Below are positions 55,327-64,000 of a stretch of DNA of 64,000 nucleotides, piece by piece. Location of the stretch: the NCBI RefSeq assembly GCF_007556775.1, contig NZ_CP041742.1:1874001-1938000 (forward strand), written 5' to 3'. The stretch comes from Lysobacter lycopersici. GTDB taxonomy: Bacteria > Pseudomonadota > Gammaproteobacteria > Xanthomonadales > Xanthomonadaceae. The position numbers and the translations under genes were made by a program. Each line of letters opens with the position of its first letter. Positions within the stretch are counted from its first letter, which is position 1. A model generated the notes under the pieces. It was not told where the DNA came from. It worked only from the letters and a program-made list of their open reading frames with translations, and did not search any database.

Positions 55327-56412
55327 TCAGCCGTGGTGTTCGTGCGCGAAGTACTCGGACGATTGCATTTCGACCAGGCGCGAGGCGCAGCGTTCGAATG
55401 CGGAAGCGAGGCGTTCGCCGGCATACAACGCGGCTGGCGCGGCATCGGCGGTGCAAACCAGGTTGACGTGGCGATCGTAGAGCTCGTCGACGAGGGTGAT
55501 GAAGCGGCGCGCGGCGTCGTTGCGCTCGTCGTCGAACACCGGCACGCCGCCGAGCAGCACGGTGTGGAATTCCTGCGCGACCTCGATGTAGTCGCTGGCA
55601 CCGCGCGGGCCTTCGCACAGCGCGTCGAAATCGAACCAGGCCAGCCCGCGGCTGCGCGCGCGCACCGCGATGCGGCGGCCGTCGACGACGATGCCGGCAT
55701 CGCGATGTCCGTCGTCGCCACCGAGCGCGTGCCAGCGCGATTCCAGCCATGCATCGGAGCCTGCGTCCAGCGGCGCGCGGTACACCGGCGAACGCACCAG
55801 TTCGCGCATGCGGTAATCGGTGGCGCCGGCGAGTTCGAGCACATGGCAATCGCGTTCGATCAAATCGATCGCGGGCAGGAAGCGCGCGCGCTGCAGTCCG
55901 TCCTTGTAGAGGTTCTGCGGCGGCGTGTTCGAAGTCGTCACCAGCAGCACGCCTTCGCCGAACAGGCGTTCGAGCAGGCGCCCCAGCAGCATCGCGTCGC
56001 CGATGTCGCCGACGAAGAATTCGTCCAGCACCAGCACGCGCAGCGATGCGCGCCATTCGCGCGCGATGATCGCCAGCGGGTCGCGTTCGCCGGCATGTTC
56101 GCGCAGGCGTTCGTGCACCTCGCGCATGAAGCGGTGGAAGTGCGTGCGCCGTTTCTGCGCGATCGGGAGCTGGTCGAAGAACAGGTCGATGAGGAAGGTC
56201 TTGCCGCGACCGACGCCGCCCCAGAGGTACAGACCGGGAATCGCATCGTCGTCCTTGCGCGAAAACAGCTTCGCGAAAAAGCCATCGCGTTCCGGTGCGG
56301 CGATCAACGCGGCGTGGATGCGGTCGAGTTCGGCCAGCGTCGGATGCTGCGCGGGATCGTCCTGCCAGTCGCTGCGCGCAACCCCGGCGGCATACGCTTC
56401 GGAAGGCGTCAT
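55327..56412 (-). CDS. zapE: Cell division protein ZapE (AFG1-like ATPase)
   Basis: A 361-residue P-loop ATPase of the AFG1/ZapE family. Walker A is YLWGGVGRGKTFLIDLFF near residue 63 and Walker B LVLDEFFVGDIGDAMLL near 128; FHRFMREVHERL is also typical. In E. coli ZapE acts at the Z-ring and lowers FtsZ polymer stability. The start at 56412 overlaps the hydrolase stop (ATGA). Upstream extension of the frame is a shadow of that hydrolase gene. Confidence 0.93.
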   Translation of the reverse strand: MTPSEAYAAGVARSDWQDDPAQHPTLAELDRIHAALIAAPERDGFFAKLFSRKDDDAIPGLYLWGGVGRGKTFLIDLFFDQLPIAQKRRTHFHRFMREVHERLREHAGERDPLAIIAREWRASLRVLVLDEFFVGDIGDAMLLGRLLERLFGEGVLLVTTSNTPPQNLYKDGLQRARFLPAIDLIERDCHVLELAGATDYRMRELVRSPVYRAPLDAGSDAWLESRWHALGGDDGHRDAGIVVDGRRIAVRARSRGLAWFDFDALCEGPRGASDYIEVAQEFHTVLLGGVPVFDDERNDAARRFITLVDELYDRHVNLVCTADAAPAALYAGERLASAFERCASRLVEMQSSEYFAHEHHG

Positions 56413-57074
56413 GCGGCCGGCAGGTAGGGCCGCACGCCCTGCTTGATCGCGCCGCGCAGGTCCATCAGCTTGCGATGGAAGAAGTGCGAGGTGTCGGGCA
56501 TGCGCACCAGTTCCAGCTGCGGCGGATTCAATGTCGCCAGCCACGCATACACCGCCTGCGGATCGACGATCTCGTCGGCTTCGCCCTGGACCACCAGCCA
56601 CGGCATGGTCGGCGCGGGGATTTTGGCGAAATCCCAGCGCCCGGCCGGCGGCGCGATCGACAGCAGCAACGAGGGTTTCAGTTCCGCGGACGCGCGAATG
56701 CTCACGTAGGCACCGAAGCTGAAACCGCCCAGCCACAGCGCATGTCCCGGCCGCGCCGCGCGCGCCCATGCGACCACGGTGCGCAGGTCGTCGAGTTCGC
56801 CATTGCCCGAATCGAACGTGCCCGCCGATGCGCCGGCGCCACGGAAATTGAAACGCACGCTGGTCGCACCGAGTTCGCGCAGGCTGCGCGCGGCCATGGT
56901 CACGACCTTGTTGTGCATGGTGCCGCCATCGGTGGTCAGCGGATGGCAGACCACCGCGAGCAGCGGCAGGGAAGGCGAATCGGCTTCCGGCGCGTCCACC
57001 GCGACCTCGAGCGGGCCGGCGAGGCCCGGCAGTGAGACAGCGCCGGAAGCGTCGGGGAACAGGGGAGGAGCCAT
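56409..57074 (-). CDS. Alpha/beta hydrolase (COG2945-like)
   Basis: A 221-residue cytoplasmic serine hydrolase. It shows VVCHPLTTDGGTMHNKVV, RFNFRGAGASAGTFD, the nucleophile elbow GGFSFGAYVS, the acid in VQGEADEIVD and His in MPDTSHFFHRKL. The group is common in proteobacteria; its physiological substrate is unknown. It is the first gene of a pair with zapE. Confidence 0.88.
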   Translation of the reverse strand: MAPPLFPDASGAVSLPGLAGPLEVAVDAPEADSPSLPLLAVVCHPLTTDGGTMHNKVVTMAARSLRELGATSVRFNFRGAGASAGTFDSGNGELDDLRTVVAWARAARPGHALWLGGFSFGAYVSIRASAELKPSLLLSIAPPAGRWDFAKIPAPTMPWLVVQGEADEIVDPQAVYAWLATLNPPQLELVRMPDTSHFFHRKLMDLRGAIKQGVRPYLPAA

Positions 57075-57124
57075 GCGCCGATGATAGCCGGGCGACCGTT
57101 CGCGCCCCGGAAAGGCCGTAAACG

Positions 57125-57150
57125 CGAACGCCGCCCGGAGGCGGCGTTCG
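57125..57150 (-). terminator. Terminator hairpin after the cytochrome gene
   Basis: An 11-bp perfect stem cgaacgccgcc/ggcggcgttcg with loop cgga, followed on the minus strand by GTTTAC. It lies 21 bases after the cytochrome stop. Confidence 0.65.
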
Positions 57151-57171
57151 TGGCGATGCGGATACGGGCGC

Positions 57172-57690
57172 TTATTTGAGCTGGCCGAGGATCCAGTCGA
57201 CCGTGGCCTTGACCTGCTCGTCGGTCAGCGCCGGGTTGCCGCCCTTGGGCGGCATCACCCCGCCGTCGGGGCCGTGGTAGCCCTCGATGGCGTGCTTGTA
57301 CAGCGTGTCCTTGCCCTCGGCGATGCGCGCGGTCCAGTGCGCCTTGTCCAGGGTCGGCGCGCCGCCGGCGCCGGAGGTATGGCAGCCGGTGCAGAGGTTG
57401 TTGAAGATCACCGAACCATCGGTGGTGCCGCCGTAGGCGACCTGCGAGGCCGCTGCTGCGGCCGCGGCCGCGACCGCCGCCGCCTGCTGCGCCGCGCCGG
57501 TGGAACCGGCATACACCGCGCCGGTCGGGGCGATGCGCGCCTCGGTCTGCTTCACCGCCACCGGCGAGACTTCGGCCGGGATGAGGCCGTTGAGATGGTG
57601 GGCGAACAGGATCAGGCCCACGGTCACCGCCGCAAGGAAGGCGAGGACCATCGAGAAATGCTTGAGGAAGACCAGGTCGTAGTTGCGCAC
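57172..57690 (-). CDS. Cytochrome c5-type protein, membrane anchored
   Basis: A 172-residue product starting at GTG 57690. One N-terminal membrane helix (FSMVLAFLAAVTVGLILFAHHL) is followed by an alanine-rich linker and a single c-type haem domain (CTGCH near residue 100; distal Met in GGVMPPKGGNP). It should carry electrons in the periplasm, probably to a terminal oxidase. ATG codons further upstream lie within the tRNA region and are not used. Confidence 0.9.
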   Translation of the reverse strand: MRNYDLVFLKHFSMVLAFLAAVTVGLILFAHHLNGLIPAEVSPVAVKQTEARIAPTGAVYAGSTGAAQQAAAVAAAAAAAASQVAYGGTTDGSVIFNNLCTGCHTSGAGGAPTLDKAHWTARIAEGKDTLYKHAIEGYHGPDGGVMPPKGGNPALTDEQVKATVDWILGQLK

Positions 57691-57730
57691 GCGGCACCTG
57701 TAACGGCACGAATCCGTGAAGTATAGGGAA

Positions 57731-57807
57731 TGGCGCGCCCGGAGGGATTCGAACCCCCGACCAATGGCTTCGGAAGCCACTACTCTATCCGGCTGAGCTA
57801 CGGGCGC
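57731..57807 (-). tRNA. tRNA-Arg (anticodon CCG)
   Basis: Read on the minus strand, the acceptor GCGCCCG pairs with CGGGCGC, the D-loop has AGCTCAGCCGGAT, the anticodon loop is CTTCCGAAG (CCG, arginine), and the T-arm GGGGGTTCGAATCCC is standard. The 3' CCA is encoded. Confidence 0.97.
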
Positions 57808-57875
57808 CGGGCCGCGTATTGTCCATGATCGACGCGCGTGGCGCGACCCGCGGGCGCCCTTGCTACCCTGCCGCC

Positions 57876-58784
57876 ATGCCCTACGAACGCGATTTCGCGC
57901 CCATTCCCGAACCGCTGCCGGCCTGGCGCGGGCGCCTCGGCCAGTACTGGAAACTGGTGCGCGGCGACCGCCCGATCGGCTGGCTGTTGTTGCTGTGGCC
58001 GACCTGGTGGGCGCTGTGGCTGGCGGCTGGCGGCCTGCCGCCGTGGGGGCCGCTGGTGGTCTTCACCCTCGGCGTATGGCTCACGCGTTCGGCCGGCTGC
58101 GTGATCAACGACTATGCGGACCGCTGGCTGGATCCGAATGTCGAACGCACGAAATCGCGACCGCTGGCGACCGGCGCGGTATCGGGACGCGAAGCGCTCG
58201 CCGTGTTCGCGGTGTTGATGCTGTTCGCGTTCGGACTGGTGCTCACCACCAATCGCCTGACCGTGTTGCTGAGCTTCGCCGGCGTGTTCCTCGCCGCGAG
58301 CTATCCGTATTTGAAGCGCTACACCCATCTGCCGCAGGTCTACCTCGGCATGGCCTTCGGCTGGGGCATCCCGATGGCCTTCGCCGCGGTGCAGGGCCAT
58401 GTGCCCGCGCTGGCGTGGCTGTTGTACGTCGCGAACATTTTCTGGGCCACGGCCTACGACACCTGGTACGCGATGGTCGATCGCGACGACGACCTGCGCA
58501 TGGGCGCGAAGTCGACCGCGATCCTGTTCGGCGACATGGATCTCGTCGCGCAGGGCGTGCTCTACGCCTGCATGTTCGTCGCATTGGCGCTGGTCGGGCG
58601 GCAGGCGCAGCTCGGGGCGTATTACTGGTACGGCCTCGGTGCGGCCTTGTTGCTGGTACTGTGGGAATTCTTCCGCGCACGGCATCGCGACCGCGACGGC
58701 TGCTTCCGCGCGTTCCTGCACAACCACTGGGTTGGCATGGCGGTGTTTGCGGGAATCGCGGCGAGCGTGATGGTGAAAGCGTAA
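57876..58784 (+). CDS. ubiA: 4-hydroxybenzoate octaprenyltransferase
   Basis: A 302-residue membrane prenyltransferase that joins 4-hydroxybenzoate to the polyprenyl tail in ubiquinone synthesis. The first Asp-rich motif is [25 protein letters not shown] (NDxxDxxxD) and the second is [20 protein letters not shown]. About eight or nine membrane helices are expected. It starts [14 protein letters not shown]. Confidence 0.95.
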   Translation: MPYERDFAPIPEPLPAWRGRLGQYWKLVRGDRPIGWLLLLWPTWWALWLAAGGLPPWGPLVVFTLGVWLTRSAGCVINDYADRWLDPNVERTKSRPLATGAVSGREALAVFAVLMLFAFGLVLTTNRLTVLLSFAGVFLAASYPYLKRYTHLPQVYLGMAFGWGIPMAFAAVQGHVPALAWLLYVANIFWATAYDTWYAMVDRDDDLRMGAKSTAILFGDMDLVAQGVLYACMFVALALVGRQAQLGAYYWYGLGAALLLVLWEFFRARHRDRDGCFRAFLHNHWVGMAVFAGIAASVMVKA

Positions 58785-58815
58785 CGACGCATCTCGACAA
58801 GGTTGGAGGGGACAG

Positions 58816-59169
58816 ATGATGGATACGTTTTCGATTTTGCTTGGGTTAGCAGGAATGATCGTCGGTTTATTCCTGTGGAACAGGCTGGTGCGCTATGCGA
58901 TCTCCATTTGGAGTGCAAGCTGGAAAGGGAATGTTCCACCCGACATGACATGGGAACAGATCGCGAAACTCATGTCGGTCACGCGGATGTGCTTTGCCGG
59001 ATGGGCACTGATTTTCGGTGGTGCATGCCTGTATTTCAGCCTGCATCAATCGCCGAATATCCATCTGGCTTGGTTCTTCGGCGGGATGGCGACGACCCCG
59101 ATCTTTATCTGGCGGACAACCTCGACCATGCTTCGGCGCCTCAAGGCGCAAGCGACTCCGAATTCGTAA
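58816..59169 (+). CDS. Small membrane protein, unknown, low GC
   Basis: A 117-residue product with GGAGGGG before the ATG. Two or three hydrophobic segments are visible (FSILLGLAGMIVGLFLWNRLV, MCFAGWALIFGGACLYFSL, LAWFFGGMATTPIFIW). No family is recognised. It is more AT-rich than ubiA and comF on either side and may be a recent arrival. Confidence 0.65.
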   Translation: MMDTFSILLGLAGMIVGLFLWNRLVRYAISIWSASWKGNVPPDMTWEQIAKLMSVTRMCFAGWALIFGGACLYFSLHQSPNIHLAWFFGGMATTPIFIWRTTSTMLRRLKAQATPNS

Positions 59170-59178
59170 TAGAAAAAT

Positions 59179-59877
59179 TCACGGCACCCGCGCACACACC
59201 CACGCTTCCACGCGCGCGACACCGGCTTTCCGCAAGGCCTTCGCCGCGGCGTGCAAGGTCGCGCCGGTGGTCATGACGTCATCGACCAGCACGACGCACG
59301 CCGGCAAGGCGCAATCCGAATCGACTTCGAACGCATTGCGCAGGTTGCGCTTGCGCTGGTCCGCGTGCAGGCGCGATTGCGCGGCGGTGGCGCGGGCGCG
59401 ATGCAGCAGGTCGTCGCGTAGAGGAAGGCCGCAAGTCGCGGCCAGAGGTTTTGCCAGTTCCAGCGCCTGGTCGTAGCCGCGCATTCGCAGGCGCTTGCGG
59501 TGCAGGGGAACGGGAACGATCACCGCGTCATGCGGGAATGACGGCGCGGTTTCGCGCATCAAGGCGGCGAGCAGGCGCCCGGCGGCGAGGTCGCCGTGGA
59601 ACTTGAAGCGCGGCAGCAGGCGATCCAGCGGCGGGGCGTAGAGGAAGGCCGCATGGATCGCGTCCAGCGGCGGGGGCCGGTGCAGGCATTCGCCGCAGAC
59701 CGAACCCGGCGTCGGCAAGGGCAGGGCGCAGCGCGGGCAGGCGGTCCGCAACCACGGCAATCCCGCGTGGCAGGCGGCGCAGAGGTCGCGTCCGGCGGCG
59801 CCGCGACCGCCGCAGGCGAGGCAATGCGCCGGCCAGGCCCGGCGCCAGGCACGACGCCAGCCGTCAACCATCGCCAT
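59179..59877 (-). CDS. comF: ComF family amidophosphoribosyltransferase-like protein
   Basis: A 232-residue product. An N-terminal zinc-finger-like region ([31 protein letters not shown]) leads to a phosphoribosyltransferase domain ending in [21 protein letters not shown]. Members take part in DNA uptake or its regulation. It is transcribed away from bioB; a start at 59904 would add nine residues. Confidence 0.92.
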   Translation of the reverse strand: MAMVDGWRRAWRRAWPAHCLACGGRGAAGRDLCAACHAGLPWLRTACPRCALPLPTPGSVCGECLHRPPPLDAIHAAFLYAPPLDRLLPRFKFHGDLAAGRLLAALMRETAPSFPHDAVIVPVPLHRKRLRMRGYDQALELAKPLAATCGLPLRDDLLHRARATAAQSRLHADQRKRNLRNAFEVDSDCALPACVVLVDDVMTTGATLHAAAKALRKAGVARVEAWVCARVP

Positions 59878-59887
59878 GGTCGTGAAG

Positions 59888-59916
59888 TTGACAGCCCCGG
59901 GCATGCTTTCCAGACT
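59888..59916 (+). promoter_or_regulatory. Possible promoter of the biotin operon
   Basis: TTGACA, a 17-base spacer and CAGACT lie 40 bases before bioB. The -35 is perfect, the -10 matches only three of six positions. It lies in the gap between the divergent comF and bioB. Confidence 0.35.
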
Positions 59917-59955
59917 GCCCGCCTTGCACCCGCCTGTCTGTCAGGGAATTCCGAA

Positions 59956-60984
59956 ATGACGCCGCTCCGCCACGACTGGTCCCGAAACGAAATCGAAGCC
60001 CTGTTCGATTTGCCGTTCCCCGAGCTGCTGCACCGCGCGGCGAGCGTGCATCGCGCCCACTTCGACCCAGCCGAGGTGCAGGTCAGCACCCTGCTGTCGG
60101 TGAAGACCGGCGGCTGTCCCGAGGATTGCGCCTATTGCCCGCAGGCGCAGCGCTACCACACCGGCGTCGAGGCGACGAAGTTGATGTCGACCGAGGCCGT
60201 GGTCGAAAAGGCCAGGCAGGCCAAGGCCGCCGGTGCCTCGCGCTTCTGCATGGGCGCGGCCTGGCGTTCGCCGCACGACCGCGACATCCCCAAGGTCGCG
60301 GCGATGATCCGCGAGGTGAAGGCGCTCGGGCTGGAAACCTGCGCCACGCTCGGCATGTTGTCGAACACGCAGGCGCATGCGCTGCGCGATGCCGGGCTGG
60401 ACTACTACAACCACAACCTCGACACCGCGCCGGAGTTCTACGGCGAGATCATCCACACCCGCGAAATGCAGGATCGCCTCGACACGCTCGCGCACGTGCG
60501 CGACGCGGGCATGAAGACCTGCAGCGGCGGCATCGTCGGCATGGGCGAATCGCGTTCGCAGCGCGCCGGCCTGCTGCAGGCGCTGGCGAATTTGCCGGCG
60601 CATCCGGACTCGGTGCCGATCAACCGGCTGGTGGAAGTGCAAGGCACGCCGCTCGGCGATGCGCATACCTCGACCTTGCTCGATCCCTTCGAATTCGTGC
60701 GCACCATTGCGGTCGCGCGGATCATGATGCCGAAATCGATGGTGCGCCTGTCGGCCGGACGCGAAACCATGAGCGACGAGCTGCAGGCGCTGTGCTTCGC
60801 CGCCGGCGCCAACTCGATCTTCTACGGCGAGAAGCTGCTGACCACCGGCAATCCCGACACCGAGCGCGACATGGCGCTGTTCGCACGCCTGGGCCTGCGC
60901 CCGATGCAGATCGAGAACGCGACCGACCACGCCATCGATGCGTGTTCGACCACCGTGCACGCCGGCATCACCGCGGCGGCCTGA
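59956..60984 (+). CDS. bioB: Biotin synthase
   Basis: A 342-residue radical SAM enzyme that inserts sulfur into dethiobiotin. The cluster cysteines are in [12 protein letters not shown] near residue 54; [47 protein letters not shown] and [13 protein letters not shown] follow. The start at 59956 has GGGAA upstream. It leads the bio gene run. Confidence 0.96.
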   Translation: MTPLRHDWSRNEIEALFDLPFPELLHRAASVHRAHFDPAEVQVSTLLSVKTGGCPEDCAYCPQAQRYHTGVEATKLMSTEAVVEKARQAKAAGASRFCMGAAWRSPHDRDIPKVAAMIREVKALGLETCATLGMLSNTQAHALRDAGLDYYNHNLDTAPEFYGEIIHTREMQDRLDTLAHVRDAGMKTCSGGIVGMGESRSQRAGLLQALANLPAHPDSVPINRLVEVQGTPLGDAHTSTLLDPFEFVRTIAVARIMMPKSMVRLSAGRETMSDELQALCFAAGANSIFYGEKLLTTGNPDTERDMALFARLGLRPMQIENATDHAIDACSTTVHAGITAAA

Positions 60985-60985
60985 G

Positions 60986-61384
60986 ATGCAACAGACCTAT
61001 CGCGCCAGCTGCCATTGCGGGCGGGTCGTCGCCGAGGCCGACCTCGACCTCGAACAGCCGAGCTTCCGCTGCAATTGCTCGATCTGCCGGCGCACGCGCT
61101 TCTGGCCGGCGGTGGCGCGGCCGGAGCAATTCCGCCTGTTGCAGGGCGACGGCGCGCTGGTGAAATACGTCTTCGCCGGCGAAAAGAACCACCACTTCTT
61201 CTGCGGCAGCTGTGGCGTGCGCGTGTTCGGCGTCGGCAACGACACCCCGATCGGCAAGATGGTTGGCGTCAACCTCGGTTGCCTCGAAGACGTGTCCGAG
61301 GAAACGCTGTCGAAGATCCCGGTCGTGGCCATCGACGGCATGCACGACCGGATGGACACCCCGGAATTCTTCGCCCACCTCTGA
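60986..61384 (+). CDS. GFA-family zinc protein
   Basis: A 132-residue Mss4/GFA-fold protein. The zinc cysteines are in [17 protein letters not shown] and FCGSCGVRV. Some family members bind glutathione and help formaldehyde conversion, but most have no known role. It starts one base after the bioB stop, inside the biotin gene run. Confidence 0.88.
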   Translation: MQQTYRASCHCGRVVAEADLDLEQPSFRCNCSICRRTRFWPAVARPEQFRLLQGDGALVKYVFAGEKNHHFFCGSCGVRVFGVGNDTPIGKMVGVNLGCLEDVSEETLSKIPVVAIDGMHDRMDTPEFFAHL

Positions 61385-61397
61385 CCGGACCGAGCCC

Positions 61398-62609
61398 ATG
61401 GCCCGCACCGACCTTCGCCAACGCATCGCCGACGCGCGCGCGCAACGCGCCGCACGGGATCGCGTGCGCATGCGCCGCACCGCCAGCCGTCGCGACGGCG
61501 TGCGCTTCGAAGTCGACGGCCAGTGGCTGACCGGTTTCTGCGGCAACGACTACCTCGGGCTTTCGCAGCATTTCGCGGTGGTGAACGCGCTGCAGGACAC
61601 CGCCGCGCGCGAAGGCGCCGGCGGCGTCGCCTCGCACCTGATCTGCGGCCACCACGCCGCGCACGTCGCGCTGGAACGCGAAGTCGCGGACTGGCTGGGC
61701 GTGCCGTCCGCATTGCTGTTCGGCAGCGGCTTCATGGCCAACCTCGCGGTGGTGCAGGCGCTGCTCGGCGAAGGCGACGTCTGCGTGCAGGATCGCCTCA
61801 ACCACGCCAGCCTGATCGATGCCGCGCGCCTCGCCGGTTGCAGCCTGCGCCGTTATCCGCACGCCGATGCCGAAGGCGCGCTGCGGCAATTGCGCGGCGT
61901 GCCGGAAGGCGCGGCGCTGCTCGCCACCGACGGTGTGTTCTCGATGGACGGCGACGTCGCGCCGCTCAAGCAACTCGCGCTGGTCGCGCGCGCGCAACGC
62001 GCCGTCATGTATGTCGATGACGCGCACGGCGCCGGCGTGCTCGGCCCCGAAGGACGTGGCAGCGTCGCCGACGCCGGCCTCGGCGTCGATGCGGTGCCGC
62101 TGCAGCTGGTGACGCTGGGCAAGGCGCTGGGCAGTTACGGCGCGGTCGTCGCCGGCGATGCGGAGCTCGTGCGCCATCTCGCCGAAACCGCGCGCCCCTA
62201 CATCTACACCACCGCGCTGCCGCCGGCGCAGGCCGCGGCCTCGCTGGCGGCGGTGAAGCTGGCGCGTCGCGACCAGTGGCGGCGCGACCGGCTCGTCGCG
62301 AGCATCGCGCGTTTCCGCGAAGGCGCAATGAAACGCGGTTTCGAACTGATGCCGTCGGACACGCCGATCCAGCCGCTGGTTTGCGGCGAAGACGCGCGCG
62401 CGCTGGCGTTCGCGCAGGCGTTGGAAGCGCAGGGCGCCTGGGTCGCGGCGATCCGCCCGCCGACCGTGCCCGAAGGGCAGGCGCGCTTGCGCATCGCCTT
62501 CTCCGCGCTGCATTCGGATGCGGATGTCGATGGCCTGCTCGAAGCGCTGGAATGGGCGCGGGAGGCGGTCGGCAACGGCTTCCCGGTCGATCGCGCAGCG
62601 CGCGCATGA
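61398..62609 (+). CDS. bioF: 8-amino-7-oxononanoate synthase
   Basis: A 403-residue PLP enzyme that condenses pimeloyl thioester with alanine in biotin synthesis. It shows [55 protein letters not shown], and the PLP lysine in [15 protein letters not shown]. It overlaps bioH by ATGA. Confidence 0.96.
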   Translation: MARTDLRQRIADARAQRAARDRVRMRRTASRRDGVRFEVDGQWLTGFCGNDYLGLSQHFAVVNALQDTAAREGAGGVASHLICGHHAAHVALEREVADWLGVPSALLFGSGFMANLAVVQALLGEGDVCVQDRLNHASLIDAARLAGCSLRRYPHADAEGALRQLRGVPEGAALLATDGVFSMDGDVAPLKQLALVARAQRAVMYVDDAHGAGVLGPEGRGSVADAGLGVDAVPLQLVTLGKALGSYGAVVAGDAELVRHLAETARPYIYTTALPPAQAAASLAAVKLARRDQWRRDRLVASIARFREGAMKRGFELMPSDTPIQPLVCGEDARALAFAQALEAQGAWVAAIRPPTVPEGQARLRIAFSALHSDADVDGLLEALEWAREAVGNGFPVDRAARA

Positions 62610-63379
62610 GCCTGTTCGTCGAAACCCGCGGCGAAGGCCCGCCGCTGGTGTTGCTGCACGGCTGGGCGATGCACGGCGGCGTGTTCGCGCCACTGGTCGA
62701 ACGATTGTCGTCGCGCTTCACGTTGCATCTGGTCGACCTGCCCGGGCACGGGTACAGCCGCGACAGCGGCGTGCCGCTGCGGCTCGATGCCTGCGTGGAT
62801 GCGGTTCGCGACGTCGTACCGCACGCGCCGTGGTGCGGCTGGTCGCTGGGCGGGTTGGTCGCGCTACACGCGGCAGCGACGCGCCCCGGCGACGTGCCCG
62901 CGCTGGCGATGCTGTGCGCGAGCCCGTGCTTCGTGAAGGGCGAAGGCTGGAAACACGGCGTCTCCGCCGAGATCTTCCGCAGTTTCGCCGACGGCTTGCG
63001 CAACGACTACCGCGGCACGCTGCAACTGTTCATCGCGCTCGAAGCCTTCGGTTCCGATCATGCGAAGGACGACATCCGTTCCCTGCGCGGCGAATTGTTC
63101 GCGCGCGGCGAACCCTCGGCCGAAGCGCTCGCGGCCGGCCTGGAATTGCTCGAAACCAGCGACCTGCGCGACGCGCTGCCGACGCTGTCGGTGCCGTCGC
63201 TGTGGATCGGCGGGCGCCGCGACCGCCTGGTCGATCCGCGCGCGATGCAGGCCGCTGCCGCGCTCGCGCCGAACGCGTCCGCGCACGTGATCGAACACGC
63301 CGGGCACGCACCGTTCCTCACCCATGCGGACGAGGTGGCGACGTTGCTCGCGGATTTCGCGACGGAACACGCTGCGTGA
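62606..63379 (+). CDS. bioH: Pimeloyl-ACP methyl ester esterase
   Basis: A 257-residue alpha/beta hydrolase that frees pimeloyl-ACP from its methyl ester. The motifs are [14 protein letters not shown], nucleophile Ser in [10 protein letters not shown], acid in [11 protein letters not shown] and His in [13 protein letters not shown]. It overlaps bioF and bioC by four bases each. Confidence 0.94.
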   Translation: MSLFVETRGEGPPLVLLHGWAMHGGVFAPLVERLSSRFTLHLVDLPGHGYSRDSGVPLRLDACVDAVRDVVPHAPWCGWSLGGLVALHAAATRPGDVPALAMLCASPCFVKGEGWKHGVSAEIFRSFADGLRNDYRGTLQLFIALEAFGSDHAKDDIRSLRGELFARGEPSAEALAAGLELLETSDLRDALPTLSVPSLWIGGRRDRLVDPRAMQAAAALAPNASAHVIEHAGHAPFLTHADEVATLLADFATEHAA

Positions 63380-64000
63380 ACGCGCTATACGACGCGAAGC
63401 AGGTGCGCCGTGCGTTCTCGCGCGCGGCGTCCGGTTACGACGCGGCTGCGCGCTTGCAGCATGGCGTGGAAGCGCGGTTGCTGGAGATGCTCGATTACCG
63501 CGACGATCCGGCGTTGAAGCGCGAACCGCCGCGCGTGGTCGTCGACCTTGGTTGCGGGCCGGGGCGCGCGGCGGCGGCGATGCAGAAGCGCTGGCCCAAG
63601 GCGAACGTGCTGGCGCTCGACCTCGCCCTGCCGATGCTGCGCGAAACGCGCGCGGCGTCGAAGCGCGGGATCAACCCGTTCGCGCGACGACCGCAGCCGG
63701 TGTGCGCCGATGCGCGCGCGTTGCCGCTGGCGGAAAATTCCGTCGACGTGCTGTTCTCCAACCTGTGCCTGCAATGGGTCGAGGACCTCGATGCGGTGTT
63801 CGCCGGTTTCCGCCGCGTGCTCAAGCCGCAGGGCCTGCTGCTGCTCTCGACCTTTGGCCCGGATACGTTGTGGGAACTTCGCGAGGCCTTCGCGCGCGCG
63901 GACGAGGCGCCGCACGTCAGTCCGTTCGCCGATATCGCCGGCGTCGGCGATGCGCTGGTGCGCGCCGGGTTCCAGCAGCCGGTGCTGGAACGCGAAGTCG
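63376..64000 (+). CDS. bioC: Malonyl-ACP O-methyltransferase (partial, runs off the window)
   Basis: The GTG start at 63376 overlaps the bioH stop (GTGA). The 208 visible codons begin [27 protein letters not shown], typical of BioC, and hold the SAM-binding VVVDLGCGPGRAAAAMQKRW and FSNLCLQWVEDLDAV. The enzyme methylates malonyl-ACP to start pimelate synthesis. The 3' end is cut by the window edge. Confidence 0.95.
   Translation, partial: MNALYDAKQVRRAFSRAASGYDAAARLQHGVEARLLEMLDYRDDPALKREPPRVVVDLGCGPGRAAAAMQKRWPKANVLALDLALPMLRETRAASKRGINPFARRPQPVCADARALPLAENSVDVLFSNLCLQWVEDLDAVFAGFRRVLKPQGLLLLSTFGPDTLWELREAFARADEAPHVSPFADIAGVGDALVRAGFQQPVLEREV

Overview
The window is high-GC DNA with dense, tightly packed genes. 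The best fit is a gammaproteobacterium of the Lysobacteraceae/Xanthomonadaceae (Lysobacter/Luteimonas-like). That placement is an inference from gene content and order: comF next to bioB-bioF-bioH-bioC, true TatD, RluE, monomeric NADP isocitrate dehydrogenase, nrdAB behind a cobalamin riboswitch, a CRP/Clp-like operator and GTAG-type REP hairpins. No rRNA, prophage, CRISPR array or transposase was seen.

Left part (1-17.5 kb), mostly ordinary chromosome: an ABC-2 exporter pair, a DUF2167 membrane protein, an RND efflux pump with its lipoprotein adaptor, a membrane-bound winged-helix/TolB-like/TPR regulator facing a secreted beta-propeller gene, tatD, a TauE/SafE permease, the helicase HrpB, a response-regulator/histidine-kinase hybrid and RluE. 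Between the propeller gene and tatD lies a small island of lower GC, flanked by two direct copies of the 3' end of tatD.

Central part (17.5-46.1 kb): a large lipid/polyketide operon read left to right, preceded by a near-consensus sigma-54 promoter. It encodes a secreted BNR-like protein; a synthase with two tandem nitropropane-dioxygenase-like barrels, KS, AT and ACP; a sulfotransferase; a small unknown protein; an outer-membrane efflux lipoprotein; a PqqD-like/dead-M50/HlyD inner-membrane exporter; an ACP-KR-DH synthase; a KS-AT-DH-phosphopantetheinyl transferase synthase; an alpha/beta hydrolase; and a propeller-like protein. An ACP-sulfotransferase fusion of the type found in decarboxylating olefin polyketide synthases lies beyond a lipoprotein esterase and icd, under its own CRP-like box. 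Together these parts supply every chemical step of a reducing, PUFA-synthase-like lipid assembly line with self-activation, possible sulfation, release and export. The product is unknown; a terminal alkene or a sulfated hydroxy lipid are testable ideas.

Right part (46.1-64 kb): small lipoproteins and a LysM protein, queF, an M20 amidohydrolase, a hot-dog thioesterase, nrdB and nrdA, zapE, a small hydrolase, a cytochrome c5-like protein, tRNA-Arg(CCG), ubiA, comF and the biotin operon bioB-(GFA)-bioF-bioH-bioC, with bioC cut by the window end. A 23S-IVS-type four-helix-bundle gene bounded by 29-bp inverted repeats sits between nrdA and nrdB, and one repeat now encodes part of the NrdB N-terminus.
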